In this document: positions 24,429-32,472 of the stretch, piece by piece | Layout: the number at the start of each line of letters is the position of its first letter | Position numbering within the stretch: the stretch's first letter is position 1 | Source: Amycolatopsis sacchari | GTDB lineage: Bacteria; Actinomycetota; Actinomycetes; Mycobacteriales; Pseudonocardiaceae | Assembly: GCF_900114035.1 (NCBI RefSeq) | Contig: NZ_FORP01000042.1 | Coordinates: forward strand, 1-36,201 | Length of the DNA stretch: 36,201 nt | Direction of reading: 5' to 3' | The notes under the pieces: model-generated | What the model was told of the DNA's origin: nothing | What the model saw: only the letters and a program-made list of their open reading frames with translations | Database searches by the model: none | Position numbers and translations under genes: made by a program

Positions 24429-26294
24429 TCAAGGGGCATCGAGGCTGATTTCCTCGCCCTCGATGGGCTGAGGACCGAGGTCAACGAACGCGGCTGCGTG
24501 GTCGTCGTCTTGCTCGGCGAGTTCCGCCGGGTCGCTGGTGACCAGGTAGTGCTCGGTCGGCGACGCCATGCTCTGGAAGGCCACGCGCTGGGTTCCGGTC
24601 GACAGCAGTCCCTGGCCCCGGTCGGCTGCGAGCAGGAACTGGCGTTCTCCGGCGGAGAGGGTGAAGGTGCGGGCGATCTCGTCGATGGCTTGCGGGGCCT
24701 GCCGGAGCAGGATCTGGGTCGCCGCGTTGGCCACAACGGCTTTGCCGAGATCAGTGCCGAGGACGTCATCGACGTCCTGGGTCGCCACCGTCAGACCGGC
24801 CCAGTACTTGCGGAAGGCTTTGGCCGAACGGAACAGGAACTCGGCACCGGCCTTGTCCTGCAGCAAAAGCCATGCCTCGTCCACCGCGACCATCCGCGGC
24901 CGGCGGATCGCGGGGTTCGACACTCGCCGCCAGATGACGTCGAGCGTGAGCAGTGTGCCGATCGCCTTCAGCTGGTCGGGCAGATCGCGAAGGCTGAACA
25001 CCACCAGGTGTCCCTCGGGCTGAACGGTGCTGGGACCGTCGAAGAGCTGCTTGAACGCGCCCTCGACGAACGGGTGCAGCCGCGCGGCGAGCTCGCGGCC
25101 GGCGGTGTCCCCGGAGCTCGCGAGCTGATCTCGCAGTGTGCGCAGCTCGGGCGAGGGGCGGGTCCAGGTGCGGGGATCGGTGGTGATGCCCACGCTCTGG
25201 TAAGTCGCGGCGATCGCGCGGTCCAGTGCGGCCCGCTCAGCTGGCGACGGTCCACCGCCGAGAAGAACTTCGATCACGGTGTGCAGGAACAGGCTGCGCC
25301 GGACGAGCGCGTCCTTCGGCGCGGTGCGTCGTCCGTCCGGACGTGTGTGGATGGGCAGGTCGAACGGGTTGAGCCGCACTCCGGGCACGCCGAGGTGGAC
25401 GGTGGTTCCCCCGACAGCAGGCGCGAGCCGGGCGTACTCGTACTCCGGATCGACGACGGCGACCTCGATCCCGCGATACAACGAGCGCAGCAACTCGAGC
25501 TTGACCAGGTAGGACTTCCCTGCGCCGGAGCGGCCGAGGATAACGGCGTTGTGGTTGTGCATTCCGGTGCCGAAGCGGTCCCAGTGGACCAGCCCCTGGG
25601 AGCCGATGTTGTAGCCGTAGAGCACTCCGGCCGGTGCTGCGACCGAGGTCGGATCGGGCGCGGGCAGGTCCGGGCTGGTGAACGGGAACGCGGCCGACAA
25701 CGCCGCGGTATCGAAGGTGCGGCGCATGCCGATCAGGTCCAGGCCCAGCGGCAGGGTCGACACCCACCCCTGGAGGCTGCGGTAGGTGGTGTGCTTAGCG
25801 TCCAGCAGCAGGCTGGCGCAGAGCGACCGCAGTGCCGCGACTTCCTCGGCGAGAGCGCTCTGGGAGGTCGCGTGGATGGTCAGATACAGCCCGACGCGGA
25901 AGAGCTTGCCCTCGCCGCGGGCGACGCGGGAGGACAGGTCGTAGGCGTCCTCGGTGGCGGCCTCAACGTGCGGGTCGAACAGCCGGCCGTGCTCGGCGGT
26001 GTGGCGTCGGCCGGCCTCGAGCTTCGCGAGCTGCTTCTTCAACCGGGTGGCGGCGGTGGCAGGGTCGATCGGCTCGACGTGCACGGAGACGTCCAAGCGG
26101 CCGGGGTAGGTCAGCAGGGGAGCCAGCCAGCCGGGGTGCACCTCGCGCGGGTAGCCGATGACGGCGAAGCTGGCGACCCATTCGCCGCCGACCTCCAGGT
26201 GCCGCGCCCCGACCGACAGCGCGTCCGGAGTGAAGGCGGCCGCGGCCGGGGAGGCCGGTTGGCCAGGCCGACGGTGGTGGCTGCGATGGCGCAT
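24429..26294 (-). CDS. VirB4-like conjugation ATPase
   Basis: A 621-residue ATPase. The N-terminal part has the VirB4 pattern (SFAVIGYPREVHPGWLAPLL, SVHVEPIDPATA). Walker A is GRSGAGKSYLVKLELL at about 250, followed by the characteristic VDPEYEY. Walker B is MVAVDEAWLLLQ at about 470, with the later VATQDVDDVL. It energises channel assembly and substrate transfer. The ATG at 26294 overlaps the stop of the PrgI gene (ATGA). The protein is shorter than Gram-negative VirB4 (about 800) but normal for actinobacterial members of this group. Confidence 0.9.
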   Translation of the reverse strand: MRHRSHHRRPGQPASPAAAAFTPDALSVGARHLEVGGEWVASFAVIGYPREVHPGWLAPLLTYPGRLDVSVHVEPIDPATAATRLKKQLAKLEAGRRHTAEHGRLFDPHVEAATEDAYDLSSRVARGEGKLFRVGLYLTIHATSQSALAEEVAALRSLCASLLLDAKHTTYRSLQGWVSTLPLGLDLIGMRRTFDTAALSAAFPFTSPDLPAPDPTSVAAPAGVLYGYNIGSQGLVHWDRFGTGMHNHNAVILGRSGAGKSYLVKLELLRSLYRGIEVAVVDPEYEYARLAPAVGGTTVHLGVPGVRLNPFDLPIHTRPDGRRTAPKDALVRRSLFLHTVIEVLLGGGPSPAERAALDRAIAATYQSVGITTDPRTWTRPSPELRTLRDQLASSGDTAGRELAARLHPFVEGAFKQLFDGPSTVQPEGHLVVFSLRDLPDQLKAIGTLLTLDVIWRRVSNPAIRRPRMVAVDEAWLLLQDKAGAEFLFRSAKAFRKYWAGLTVATQDVDDVLGTDLGKAVVANAATQILLRQAPQAIDEIARTFTLSAGERQFLLAADRGQGLLSTGTQRVAFQSMASPTEHYLVTSDPAELAEQDDDHAAAFVDLGPQPIEGEEISLDAP

Positions 26295-27457
26295 CAGAAC
26301 TGCTCCCCTCGCTCGTCCTCGTAGTCCCAGTCGTCCTCGCCCCACCCGGGCTCGTCCTCTGCACGTGCATCCGCACGCCACCGGGCGGCGTCGTCATCCG
26401 CCGGGTCCGAAGCGGTAGTGATGACCTCGTCCGCGCCGGCGAGCCCGGCTGATGGGGGCAAGAGGCTGTCGGGGTTGCACGCCGAGGCCAGCACCGCGGT
26501 GGCCTGCCCCGCGTCGAGCGGGGTCACCGTGATCCCGGCTGGGGACAGCAGCTCCACGGCTTCGGTGAGGCGGCGCACCAGGCGCGACTCGGCCGCTCGT
26601 CGTGTGGCCGCGTCGGCGTGCCCGAGCGTCCGGTTGCGGCGGCCCTGCAGAGCGGCCAGCCGCCCCGGGCCGACGAGTCCGTCCGGCGGACCAGCTGCGG
26701 CGAGCGGTTCGCGCAGCACGATCAGTACCTGCCGTCGCAGCAGATCGGACTCCTGCCCGAGCTGGACCAGGTAGTCGGCGTGCTCGACCGCGGCCGCTTC
26801 CAACGCCGGGTGCGGCAGGCCACCCGCGCGCTCGCGCAGCTCGGCGATCTGTGCGGAGAGGTCGAGGCGCTCGGTGCGCACCAGCACCTGAACCGGGGCG
26901 GTCAGTGAGTGCAGGTAGCGCCCGAACGAGGCGACCAGTGCCTCCTGCTCGGCCGGTGTCCGGAGCGCGAAGTTCACTGTGCTCGCGACGGCTACGACCG
27001 CCAACCCGTCCGGGCCGAGATCCACCACGCCGGTCTCCGTGACGGCCTCGGCAGGCAGGCGCAGCGCGGACGGGGAGACCGGTTCGGTCTCGGGCGGCGG
27101 CCTGCGGCGGCCGGCTTCCTGGTCCGCGTTCGCGGTGAGCCACGCGGGCGCCGGGCGGACGCCTTCCGGCGCGGCGACGCGGTGTCGTGGAGCGAGTCGC
27201 TGGCGGATCGCCGCGATCAGGAGCTTGTCCAGCGGGACACCGTCGCGCTTGCCCAGGGCGAGCGTCACCGACGCCGCGCCGACCGGAACCGCGAAGGCGG
27301 CGAACAGCGGGATCGGCAGGAACGCGCGCGTGGCGAGCCACACCAGGTACAGCGCCGCTCCCGCAGCGGCGAGAATGCCCAGCTGGCGCGCGGTGAGCGG
27401 GCCGAGCACGCGGTCGTGCATGTCGACGTCGGCAGGAATGCGAACGGGTTCGGTCAT
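26294..27457 (-). CDS. PrgI-family conjugation membrane protein (SCO6880-like)
   Basis: A 387-residue protein. Residues 1-25 are VRIPADVDMHDRVLGPLTAR, the PrgI-family signature. Two transmembrane helices (about 25-62) follow, then a large soluble domain (about 140-330) with VASFGRYLHSLTAPVQVLVR. PrgI stands in for VirB3 in Gram-positive systems and always lies beside virB4; here both ends overlap the neighbours by four bases. The last 45 residues are very acidic (DEPGWGEDDWDYEDERGEQF). The fusion of PrgI to a VirB4-N-terminal-like domain is common in actinobacteria. Confidence 0.85.
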   Translation of the reverse strand: MTEPVRIPADVDMHDRVLGPLTARQLGILAAAGAALYLVWLATRAFLPIPLFAAFAVPVGAASVTLALGKRDGVPLDKLLIAAIRQRLAPRHRVAAPEGVRPAPAWLTANADQEAGRRRPPPETEPVSPSALRLPAEAVTETGVVDLGPDGLAVVAVASTVNFALRTPAEQEALVASFGRYLHSLTAPVQVLVRTERLDLSAQIAELRERAGGLPHPALEAAAVEHADYLVQLGQESDLLRRQVLIVLREPLAAAGPPDGLVGPGRLAALQGRRNRTLGHADAATRRAAESRLVRRLTEAVELLSPAGITVTPLDAGQATAVLASACNPDSLLPPSAGLAGADEVITTASDPADDDAARWRADARAEDEPGWGEDDWDYEDERGEQF

Positions 27458-29592
27458 GACGTGCTACCTCCTGACTTGCGTCGTCGCACGGCCGTCGGCG
27501 GTGGCGGGGTCACGCGCGAGCGCGGCTTCTTGGCGGACTTGGGCAGGTCGAGCGGGAGTCGCAGGTGCCGTCCGGCCTGCGGTGCACGTGCCTTCGACGG
27601 TGGTGGCGGCGCGGGCTTGGGCGGCACGCGTTTCAGTCCGTCCAGGGGCAGCGGGTACTGGCCGGAGCGGGTCGGTCGGCTGCCCTGGTAAGGGTCGAAC
27701 GGCAGCGGTGGCTGGACCACGCGGCGGCCGGTTCCGCGACGAGCGGGAGGCGGTGGCGGGCTCGCCGGCCGAGGCACCTTGCGCAGGCCGTCCAGCGGCA
27801 GTGGGTACTGACCGGACCGGAGCGGCCGGTTGCCCTGATAGGGGTCGAAGGGCAGCTCGAGTTGTTTCCCGGTGCGCCCGTGAGGCGCGCGCCGAACGCC
27901 CGCTCCCGCGGCGCCCGTCGCGGTGGAACGCGACGCCGCGCGCGGAACGTCGAAGGGCAGACGGAACTGCCCGTCGCGGCCGAGCACCGGCTTGTTCTCG
28001 GGCCAGTCATCCCCCAGCGGCAGCGCCAGCTGGCGACCCGATTTGCGCGAGGCTTTCGGCTCTGGTGCCTGCTTCGGCTTCGGCTTCGGACGAGTCCGGC
28101 GCAGGCCGGGCAGCGGCAGCACGTACTGTCCGCTCGCGGTGGTCCGCGGCTCGGCTGAGCGTGTGGGCGAACTGCCACGGCTGCTGCCACCGGTAGCTCG
28201 GGGCGTCCGGCGCTTTCCGCCGCCCCCGCCCAGAAGCCCGAACGTCTTGTAGGCGAGGAAGCCCCGGACGAGCGATCCGATCAGGCTGCGGCCGCCTCCG
28301 CCGCGGATCGAGCCCAGGATCCAAAACGGGATTTTCAGCAGGATGTACATCAGCGCGAGGGCGATCAGCAGGTTGATCAGCCCGGAAGCGGTCGGCCCGA
28401 ACAGCGTGAACCCGCCGGGGGTGAAGAACGCCTTCAGCGCGGTGATCAGCGTCAGACTCTGGCCGAGCTGGATCGCGAGGCAGCCTCCGTAGGCCTTCCA
28501 CCACCAGTAGGCGATGCCCTCGGTTTGCGGCAGGGCGTGGAACATCAACGCCAGCGGCGCCGCGACGATCAGGATGATCGTCAACGCGACCCGCACGACG
28601 TAGGTCACCAGCAGCGCGACGAGCAAACCGGCCAGGACGAGTCCGATGAAGACGATCCACATGCCGCCTTTGAGCGAGCCCATGACGAGGTCGCGCAGCG
28701 CCACGCCCGCGGCACTCGCGTCGAGCCCGCCGCCCATGATGGCGGCGACGAGGGCGTTGGCGATCTGGATGCCCTTGGTGGCCCCCCACAGGCTCAAAGC
28801 GCCGGCCAGGAACCCCACCACGAGGCGCGGCGCGATCTCCAATGCCGAGTGCCGCGTCTGGATGGTCTGGTAGCTCATCACGATGACCCCGGCGATGAGA
28901 ATCAGCAGGCCGTAGGAGACGAGCAGGATCTGCCAGGAGTTGTCCCACAGCTCGCCCACCCGCGGCAGCGAGTCCGGCGTCGGGGTGGTCAGCAGCGTCT
29001 TGGACAGCAGTTCGAGCAGCGGGTTGAGCGCGCTCTCGACGATGCCGCGGAAGAACCCGTCGATCACGTCGGTGATGCAGGCGCCGATGTTCGTGAGGCC
29101 GCAGTTGTCGCCGGTCTCCTCGCCCGGAGCGGGCTGTTCGGCACCGGGCGCCGTGGGCGGCGTGCTGGTGCCGGGCTGCGGGATGCAGCCCTCACCGGTG
29201 CACGGCGGAGCGGTCGAGGTCGGCGAGGACGGAACGCACCCGTCCTGCAGCGAACCGGGGAAGCAGGGGACCGAGGTCGGCGCCCCAGTCGGCATTGGCA
29301 GCGGCACCTCGGGAAACGACGGTGCTGTCGTTGGCGCAGGCAGGGAGCACACTGGAGAGCCGGGTTCGCATGGCTCGATGGTCGGGAGCGGCAGTGGTTG
29401 CGCGGCGACCGGCGGCGCCATCGACGAGCCGGAGTTGAGCGCAGCGACGGCAAGCGTGCCGCCGAGCAGAACGACGAGGCTCACCGCCAGCCCGACTAGC
29501 GCCCGGCCACGAGTCAGCGTGGGTGACCGCACCTTCCAGCGTGATGGCGGGGTGGCGAGTTCCCGACCGTCCGGCGTGTTCGAGGGGCGCAT
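27454..29592 (-). CDS. VirB6/TrbL-like channel protein with long repeat-bearing tail
   Basis: A 712-residue protein. TM1 lies at about 28-53, then an exported Pro/Cys/Thr-rich segment, then a VirB6/TrbL core of at least six helices (about 220-470, for example ILLVSYGLLILIAGVIVMSY and LTIILIVAAPLALMFHALP). A basic, Pro-rich cytoplasmic tail of some 230 residues carries eight copies of a short Q-x-x-L-P-L/F motif (listed separately). VirB6 proteins form the inner-membrane part of the DNA channel. The ATG at 29592 is preceded by the pilin stop four bases earlier, and the stop overlaps the PrgI start. The open frame continues to 29724, but that part covers the pilin gene. Confidence 0.85.
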   Translation of the reverse strand: MRPSNTPDGRELATPPSRWKVRSPTLTRGRALVGLAVSLVVLLGGTLAVAALNSGSSMAPPVAAQPLPLPTIEPCEPGSPVCSLPAPTTAPSFPEVPLPMPTGAPTSVPCFPGSLQDGCVPSSPTSTAPPCTGEGCIPQPGTSTPPTAPGAEQPAPGEETGDNCGLTNIGACITDVIDGFFRGIVESALNPLLELLSKTLLTTPTPDSLPRVGELWDNSWQILLVSYGLLILIAGVIVMSYQTIQTRHSALEIAPRLVVGFLAGALSLWGATKGIQIANALVAAIMGGGLDASAAGVALRDLVMGSLKGGMWIVFIGLVLAGLLVALLVTYVVRVALTIILIVAAPLALMFHALPQTEGIAYWWWKAYGGCLAIQLGQSLTLITALKAFFTPGGFTLFGPTASGLINLLIALALMYILLKIPFWILGSIRGGGGRSLIGSLVRGFLAYKTFGLLGGGGGKRRTPRATGGSSRGSSPTRSAEPRTTASGQYVLPLPGLRRTRPKPKPKQAPEPKASRKSGRQLALPLGDDWPENKPVLGRDGQFRLPFDVPRAASRSTATGAAGAGVRRAPHGRTGKQLELPFDPYQGNRPLRSGQYPLPLDGLRKVPRPASPPPPPARRGTGRRVVQPPLPFDPYQGSRPTRSGQYPLPLDGLKRVPPKPAPPPPSKARAPQAGRHLRLPLDLPKSAKKPRSRVTPPPPTAVRRRKSGGSTS
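27550..28128 (-). repeat. Eight Q-x-x-L-P-(L/F) motifs in the VirB6-like tail
   Basis: Reading from N- to C-terminus the motifs are QYVLPL (28111-28128), QLALPL (28015-28032), QFRLPF (27952-27969), QLELPF (27847-27864), QYPLPL (27793-27810), QPPLPF (27697-27714), QYPLPL (27643-27660) and HLRLPL (27550-27567). The middle ones sit in longer units: LPFDPYQGxRPxRSGQYPLPLDGL occurs twice with about two differences. The hexapeptides match the clamp-binding consensus QLxLPL of Hda. That similarity is from knowledge of the motif; binding is inference. Confidence 0.8.
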
Positions 29593-29596
29593 CAGC

Positions 29597-29968
29597 TCAC
29601 GCCCCCACGATGCCTTTAAGCACCTCGACGACCAGCGGGGCGAGCGCGGCCAGAACGTAGCCGATGCCGGCGGCCTTGAACGCCTCCTTCGCCTTCTCCT
29701 GCTCCCCCGGGTCGCCGCTGCCAAACACGCGCCGGACCCCGCCGATGGTGAGGAACACCGTCGCCAGCCCGGCGAGGATGCCCATCAGCCAGTTGCGAAT
29801 GTTGTTGAGTACTTCCTCGACGCTGCCCGCGAGCGCGAGCACCACGGTCTCCGCGTGCGCGCTCGCACCAGACGTCAGCAGGGCAAGCACGACGAGCTCG
29901 GCCAGCAGCAGCGTCCGACGGCGGCGGTGGCGCCTGCACGGGGGGCGAGGAGTTCGGGTCAGGCGCAT
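29597..29968 (-). CDS. VirB2/TrbC-like conjugative pilin or small membrane protein
   Basis: A 123-residue protein. A basic N-terminus and hydrophobic stretch end in ASAHA, giving a predicted signal peptide of about 40 residues. Two helices follow (NWLMGILAGLATVFLTIGGV and GIGYVLAALAPLVVEVLKGI) with the charged turn GSGDPGEQEKAKEAF between them. This two-helix shape with a short polar loop is the VirB2/TrbC pattern. The ATG at 29968 has GGGAGA six bases upstream and overlaps the preceding stop by ten bases. Upstream in-frame starts as far as 30058 exist but lack a signal. It probably forms part of the channel rather than a long pilus. Confidence 0.8.
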   Translation of the reverse strand: MRLTRTPRPPCRRHRRRRTLLLAELVVLALLTSGASAHAETVVLALAGSVEEVLNNIRNWLMGILAGLATVFLTIGGVRRVFGSGDPGEQEKAKEAFKAAGIGYVLAALAPLVVEVLKGIVGA

Positions 29969-30969
29969 CGCGGCTCTCCCGGAGTCGAGCCCGGCCGCCG
30001 CTGCGGCTGCTCGGGCGAAGGGGTGGCGTCCGTGCGGGAGGCTGGTTTCGTCCCGCACCCCTGAACTCCGGAAGACGCCGCCTTCGGGGACACACGCGCG
30101 CTCGATTTCTTGCCCGCACGACTACTCAGATCGGTTACGCCCCGTGATGACCTGGGCTGGACAATGGCGATCGTGTCGGCCACCTGAGTCGCCACATCGG
30201 ACTCGCCCTGAGCGGCATCGGCGTCACGCCGCATGTCCTCGAGAAGGTAGGCGACGAGACGCCGCTCAGCCCGCTGCCGGGCCTTCTTCGCGGCTTGATA
30301 CGACACGTCGCGCTCCGCCGCGGCATCGGCCAGCGGCACTCCTTCCAAGCGGGTGGCGCCGATCAGTTCGGCCTCGGTTGCGGTGATCGCACCCTCGGCC
30401 ACAGCGCGGGCGAGAACGAAGTCGGGATGACCCCATGGCGCCGGTGGGAGCGTGGAACGGAAGCCGTGTCCCGACGGCACAGGCGCGTCCAGCGCCTCCC
30501 GGACGCAGGCGTGGCCGGCGCGGTAAGCGGCCCACCGAAGCCGGAGCATGATGCGCGGCTTGCGCAGGTCGATGGTCCCCAATTCGGTGACGAATCCGGC
30601 GAGTACCGCCGCATGAATGTCGCTCGGGTCGCCCGCGAACTTCGCGGACAGGGTGGCGGCGATGGAGGTCAGCGCGGGCAGCGCTACGCCGACCGCAGCA
30701 ACCGTCCAGGTGCCGCCTTCGGTCCGCGCCAGCAGCACCAGGTGCGCCCACACCGCATCCCGCAAAGTCTGCGGACACCGGCGCCGGAGCAGCCGGTCAC
30801 GCAGCTCGTTCAGCGGCACTCGCCGCCGCGGCAAACCAGCGAACAAGCGGCCATCAACCGTCACCGGATGATCCCCGGCAACCAGCCACTCGAACGCCGC
30901 CCGGGCAGCGTTCAACGGCATCGCAGCACGCCCGAAACCCGAGCGCGGAACGGCATCACGCGAATTCAT
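29959..30969 (-). CDS. Sigma-like HTH protein heading the conjugation operon
   Basis: A 336-residue protein. The N-terminal two thirds are helical and unassigned (NELRDRLLRRRCPQTLRDAV). A region-4-like HTH lies at about 205-250 (GATRLEGVPLADAAAERDVS, then YQAAKKARQRAERRL), as in sigma-70 proteins and in proteins that head actinobacterial transfer operons. The C-terminal 70 residues are Ser/Pro-rich and disordered. The ATG at 30969 has GGGAG eight bases upstream. As first gene of the minus-strand operon it may control transfer genes; no sigma region 2 is visible, so it is not a complete sigma factor. Confidence 0.72.
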   Translation of the reverse strand: MNSRDAVPRSGFGRAAMPLNAARAAFEWLVAGDHPVTVDGRLFAGLPRRRVPLNELRDRLLRRRCPQTLRDAVWAHLVLLARTEGGTWTVAAVGVALPALTSIAATLSAKFAGDPSDIHAAVLAGFVTELGTIDLRKPRIMLRLRWAAYRAGHACVREALDAPVPSGHGFRSTLPPAPWGHPDFVLARAVAEGAITATEAELIGATRLEGVPLADAAAERDVSYQAAKKARQRAERRLVAYLLEDMRRDADAAQGESDVATQVADTIAIVQPRSSRGVTDLSSRAGKKSSARVSPKAASSGVQGCGTKPASRTDATPSPEQPQRRPGSTPGEPRCA

Positions 30970-31417
30970 GAGTTGACTCCCGAAACGAGTCGGAACAACG
31001 ACTCGCCCAGGACGCCACACCAGGTATTACCAACCCCTGACCGAACCGGCACTGAACTAGTACGAACGGCAAACCGACGATCTCGCGCCAACCATTTCAA
31101 GATCGACTTCAACGGTCGTCGGGAGACCTCTCCAGATCGACGCGCAGACCTGGTAATACCCGCCTAGCTGCGACTTTGTCGCCGCGGTACCAGGTCGGTA
31201 CCAGTTTGGTCAGACCCGCTGAGACACCGCTTGACCGGCGATTCGACGACACCCAGATGAGAACTCAGAATCCCGAGGAAAGGCCTCGCTAAGAATTCGT
31301 CTGGCTCACCGAAAAAGCGCACGGCACGTGTCCCCCAAGGGCGTGTACGCCGGAGTTCAGGGGTGTCATCAGCGCGACGCACCAGCGGACGCGCTCGCCG
31401 TCTCAGAGGGGATACTC
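30970..31417. promoter_or_regulatory. Divergent control region between transfer and modification operons
   Basis: This 448-base interval separates the minus-strand transfer operon from the plus-strand methyltransferase-like gene. It holds GGTATTACC at 31023-31031 and its reverse complement GGTAATACC at 31152-31160, plus two direct CGGTACCAG repeats (listed separately). The repeated octamer AGATCGAC occurs twice between 31095 and 31145. No clear sigma-70 boxes stand out. The arrangement suggests at least one dedicated regulator. Confidence 0.5.
31185..31204. repeat. Direct CGGTACCAG repeats with 11-base period
   Basis: CGGTACCAG at 31185-31193 and again at 31196-31204 are exact copies whose starts are 11 bases apart, about one helical turn. 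Each contains the palindrome GGTACC. The spacing would place two bound protein subunits on the same DNA face. Confidence 0.6.
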
Positions 31418-32443
31418 GTGACCACGCCCGACCGTCCCGGCCGTCGCACACCCCGTAAGCAATCCGGCTCAACTCGCTCGTCCTCAACCCACCCGAGCGG
31501 ACCCCGCAGCCGCGACCGCAGGCCCTGGCCAACCGCGCCGACCACCACCCGGCCCAGCCCCGCCAAGCCCGCCAACGCCACCCGTCGATCCCGGTCGAAC
31601 GGCCTCGCCTCGACACCGACTCCGGCCACCGTGTGGCCGGCAGGCCCATCTCCGATCTCTCTCCGTACGACCTGGCCCGTGGCCCTCATCGACCGAGTCG
31701 TCATCGCATTCAGCACACCCGGCGCGCGGGTCGTGCTACTCCCCTGGCCATCACCACAGGGCCCGCCGCTGACACTCACGCCCATCGGTCCGGACGGTGT
31801 TATCGATCGCGCTCCCGACGCAGATCTGGACCCCGAACTCACCGACGCCCTGCACGCCGTCGAACGCCTCGGCCGCACTGCCCAGATCGATCGCGTGCCG
31901 CACCCGACGGCGAACGACGCCCCCGCCTCAGCACCCTTCTGGGCAGACCTGATCGGAGGCACCGATCCGGCGCCGACGACCTCTGCAGTCGCTGTGAACG
32001 ACGCCGTGACAAACGAGGACACGAAGCACAGCGGCGGCGCAGATCTGATCATCTCCAGCTTGCTGCCCGAACTGTCCGGCGACCAATCCGCCGACCTTGT
32101 CGCGCTGTTTGCCGCCCGCCGGCTCCGCGTCGGCGGCGTACTCGTGGTGCTCACGCATTGTGACTGGACAACTGGCCAGCTCACCGACCCGACCGGCGCC
32201 GTCGTCGCGGCCGGACAGAACGCCGACCTGCTCTACCTCCAGCACATCGTCGCGGTCCACACGCCCGTTCGTGACGGCCAATTCGACCTACCCGACGAGC
32301 ACTGGGACGGCGCTGGCGACGCCGAGCGCGCGCGGCACCGGGCGAGGGTGCGCAGGCTGCCACTCCCCCATCGCCGCATCCACTCCGACGTCCTCGTCTT
32401 CACCCAGCCCTACGGCCACCAGCCACAGGCCGACAACACCTAA
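31418..32443 (+). CDS. DNA-methyltransferase-like protein lacking catalytic motifs
   Basis: A 341-residue protein. Residues 1-85 are basic, Ser/Thr/Pro-rich and probably disordered. From about 88 on it follows the order of a DNA methyltransferase. A motif-I-like stretch (VVIAFSTPGARVVLLPWPSP) has lost the D-P-x-x-G-x-G-T residues. A motif-IV-like segment (ADLIISSLLPELSG) has SLLPE where active enzymes have SPPY. LRVGGVLVVLTHCDW matches the usual LRPGG strand. It probably cannot transfer methyl groups and may partner the active enzyme encoded next (stop and start share one base, TAATG). The GTG at 31418 has AGAGGGG just upstream; an earlier start at 31328 is less supported. Confidence 0.65.
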   Translation: MTTPDRPGRRTPRKQSGSTRSSSTHPSGPRSRDRRPWPTAPTTTRPSPAKPANATRRSRSNGLASTPTPATVWPAGPSPISLRTTWPVALIDRVVIAFSTPGARVVLLPWPSPQGPPLTLTPIGPDGVIDRAPDADLDPELTDALHAVERLGRTAQIDRVPHPTANDAPASAPFWADLIGGTDPAPTTSAVAVNDAVTNEDTKHSGGADLIISSLLPELSGDQSADLVALFAARRLRVGGVLVVLTHCDWTTGQLTDPTGAVVAAGQNADLLYLQHIVAVHTPVRDGQFDLPDEHWDGAGDAERARHRARVRRLPLPHRRIHSDVLVFTQPYGHQPQADNT

Positions 32444-32472
32444 TGCACCTTCATCGCCAGGAAGGCATGCCC

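Noticed and set aside
24498..26324. A 608-codon plus-strand open frame opposite virB4
   Set aside because: Low-complexity Gly/Arg/Val composition and complete overlap with a gene that has Walker A and B motifs; a shadow frame.
29959..30969. A full sigma-70-family sigma factor
   Set aside because: Only a region-4-like HTH is visible; there is no recognisable region 2, so it is described as a sigma-like HTH protein.
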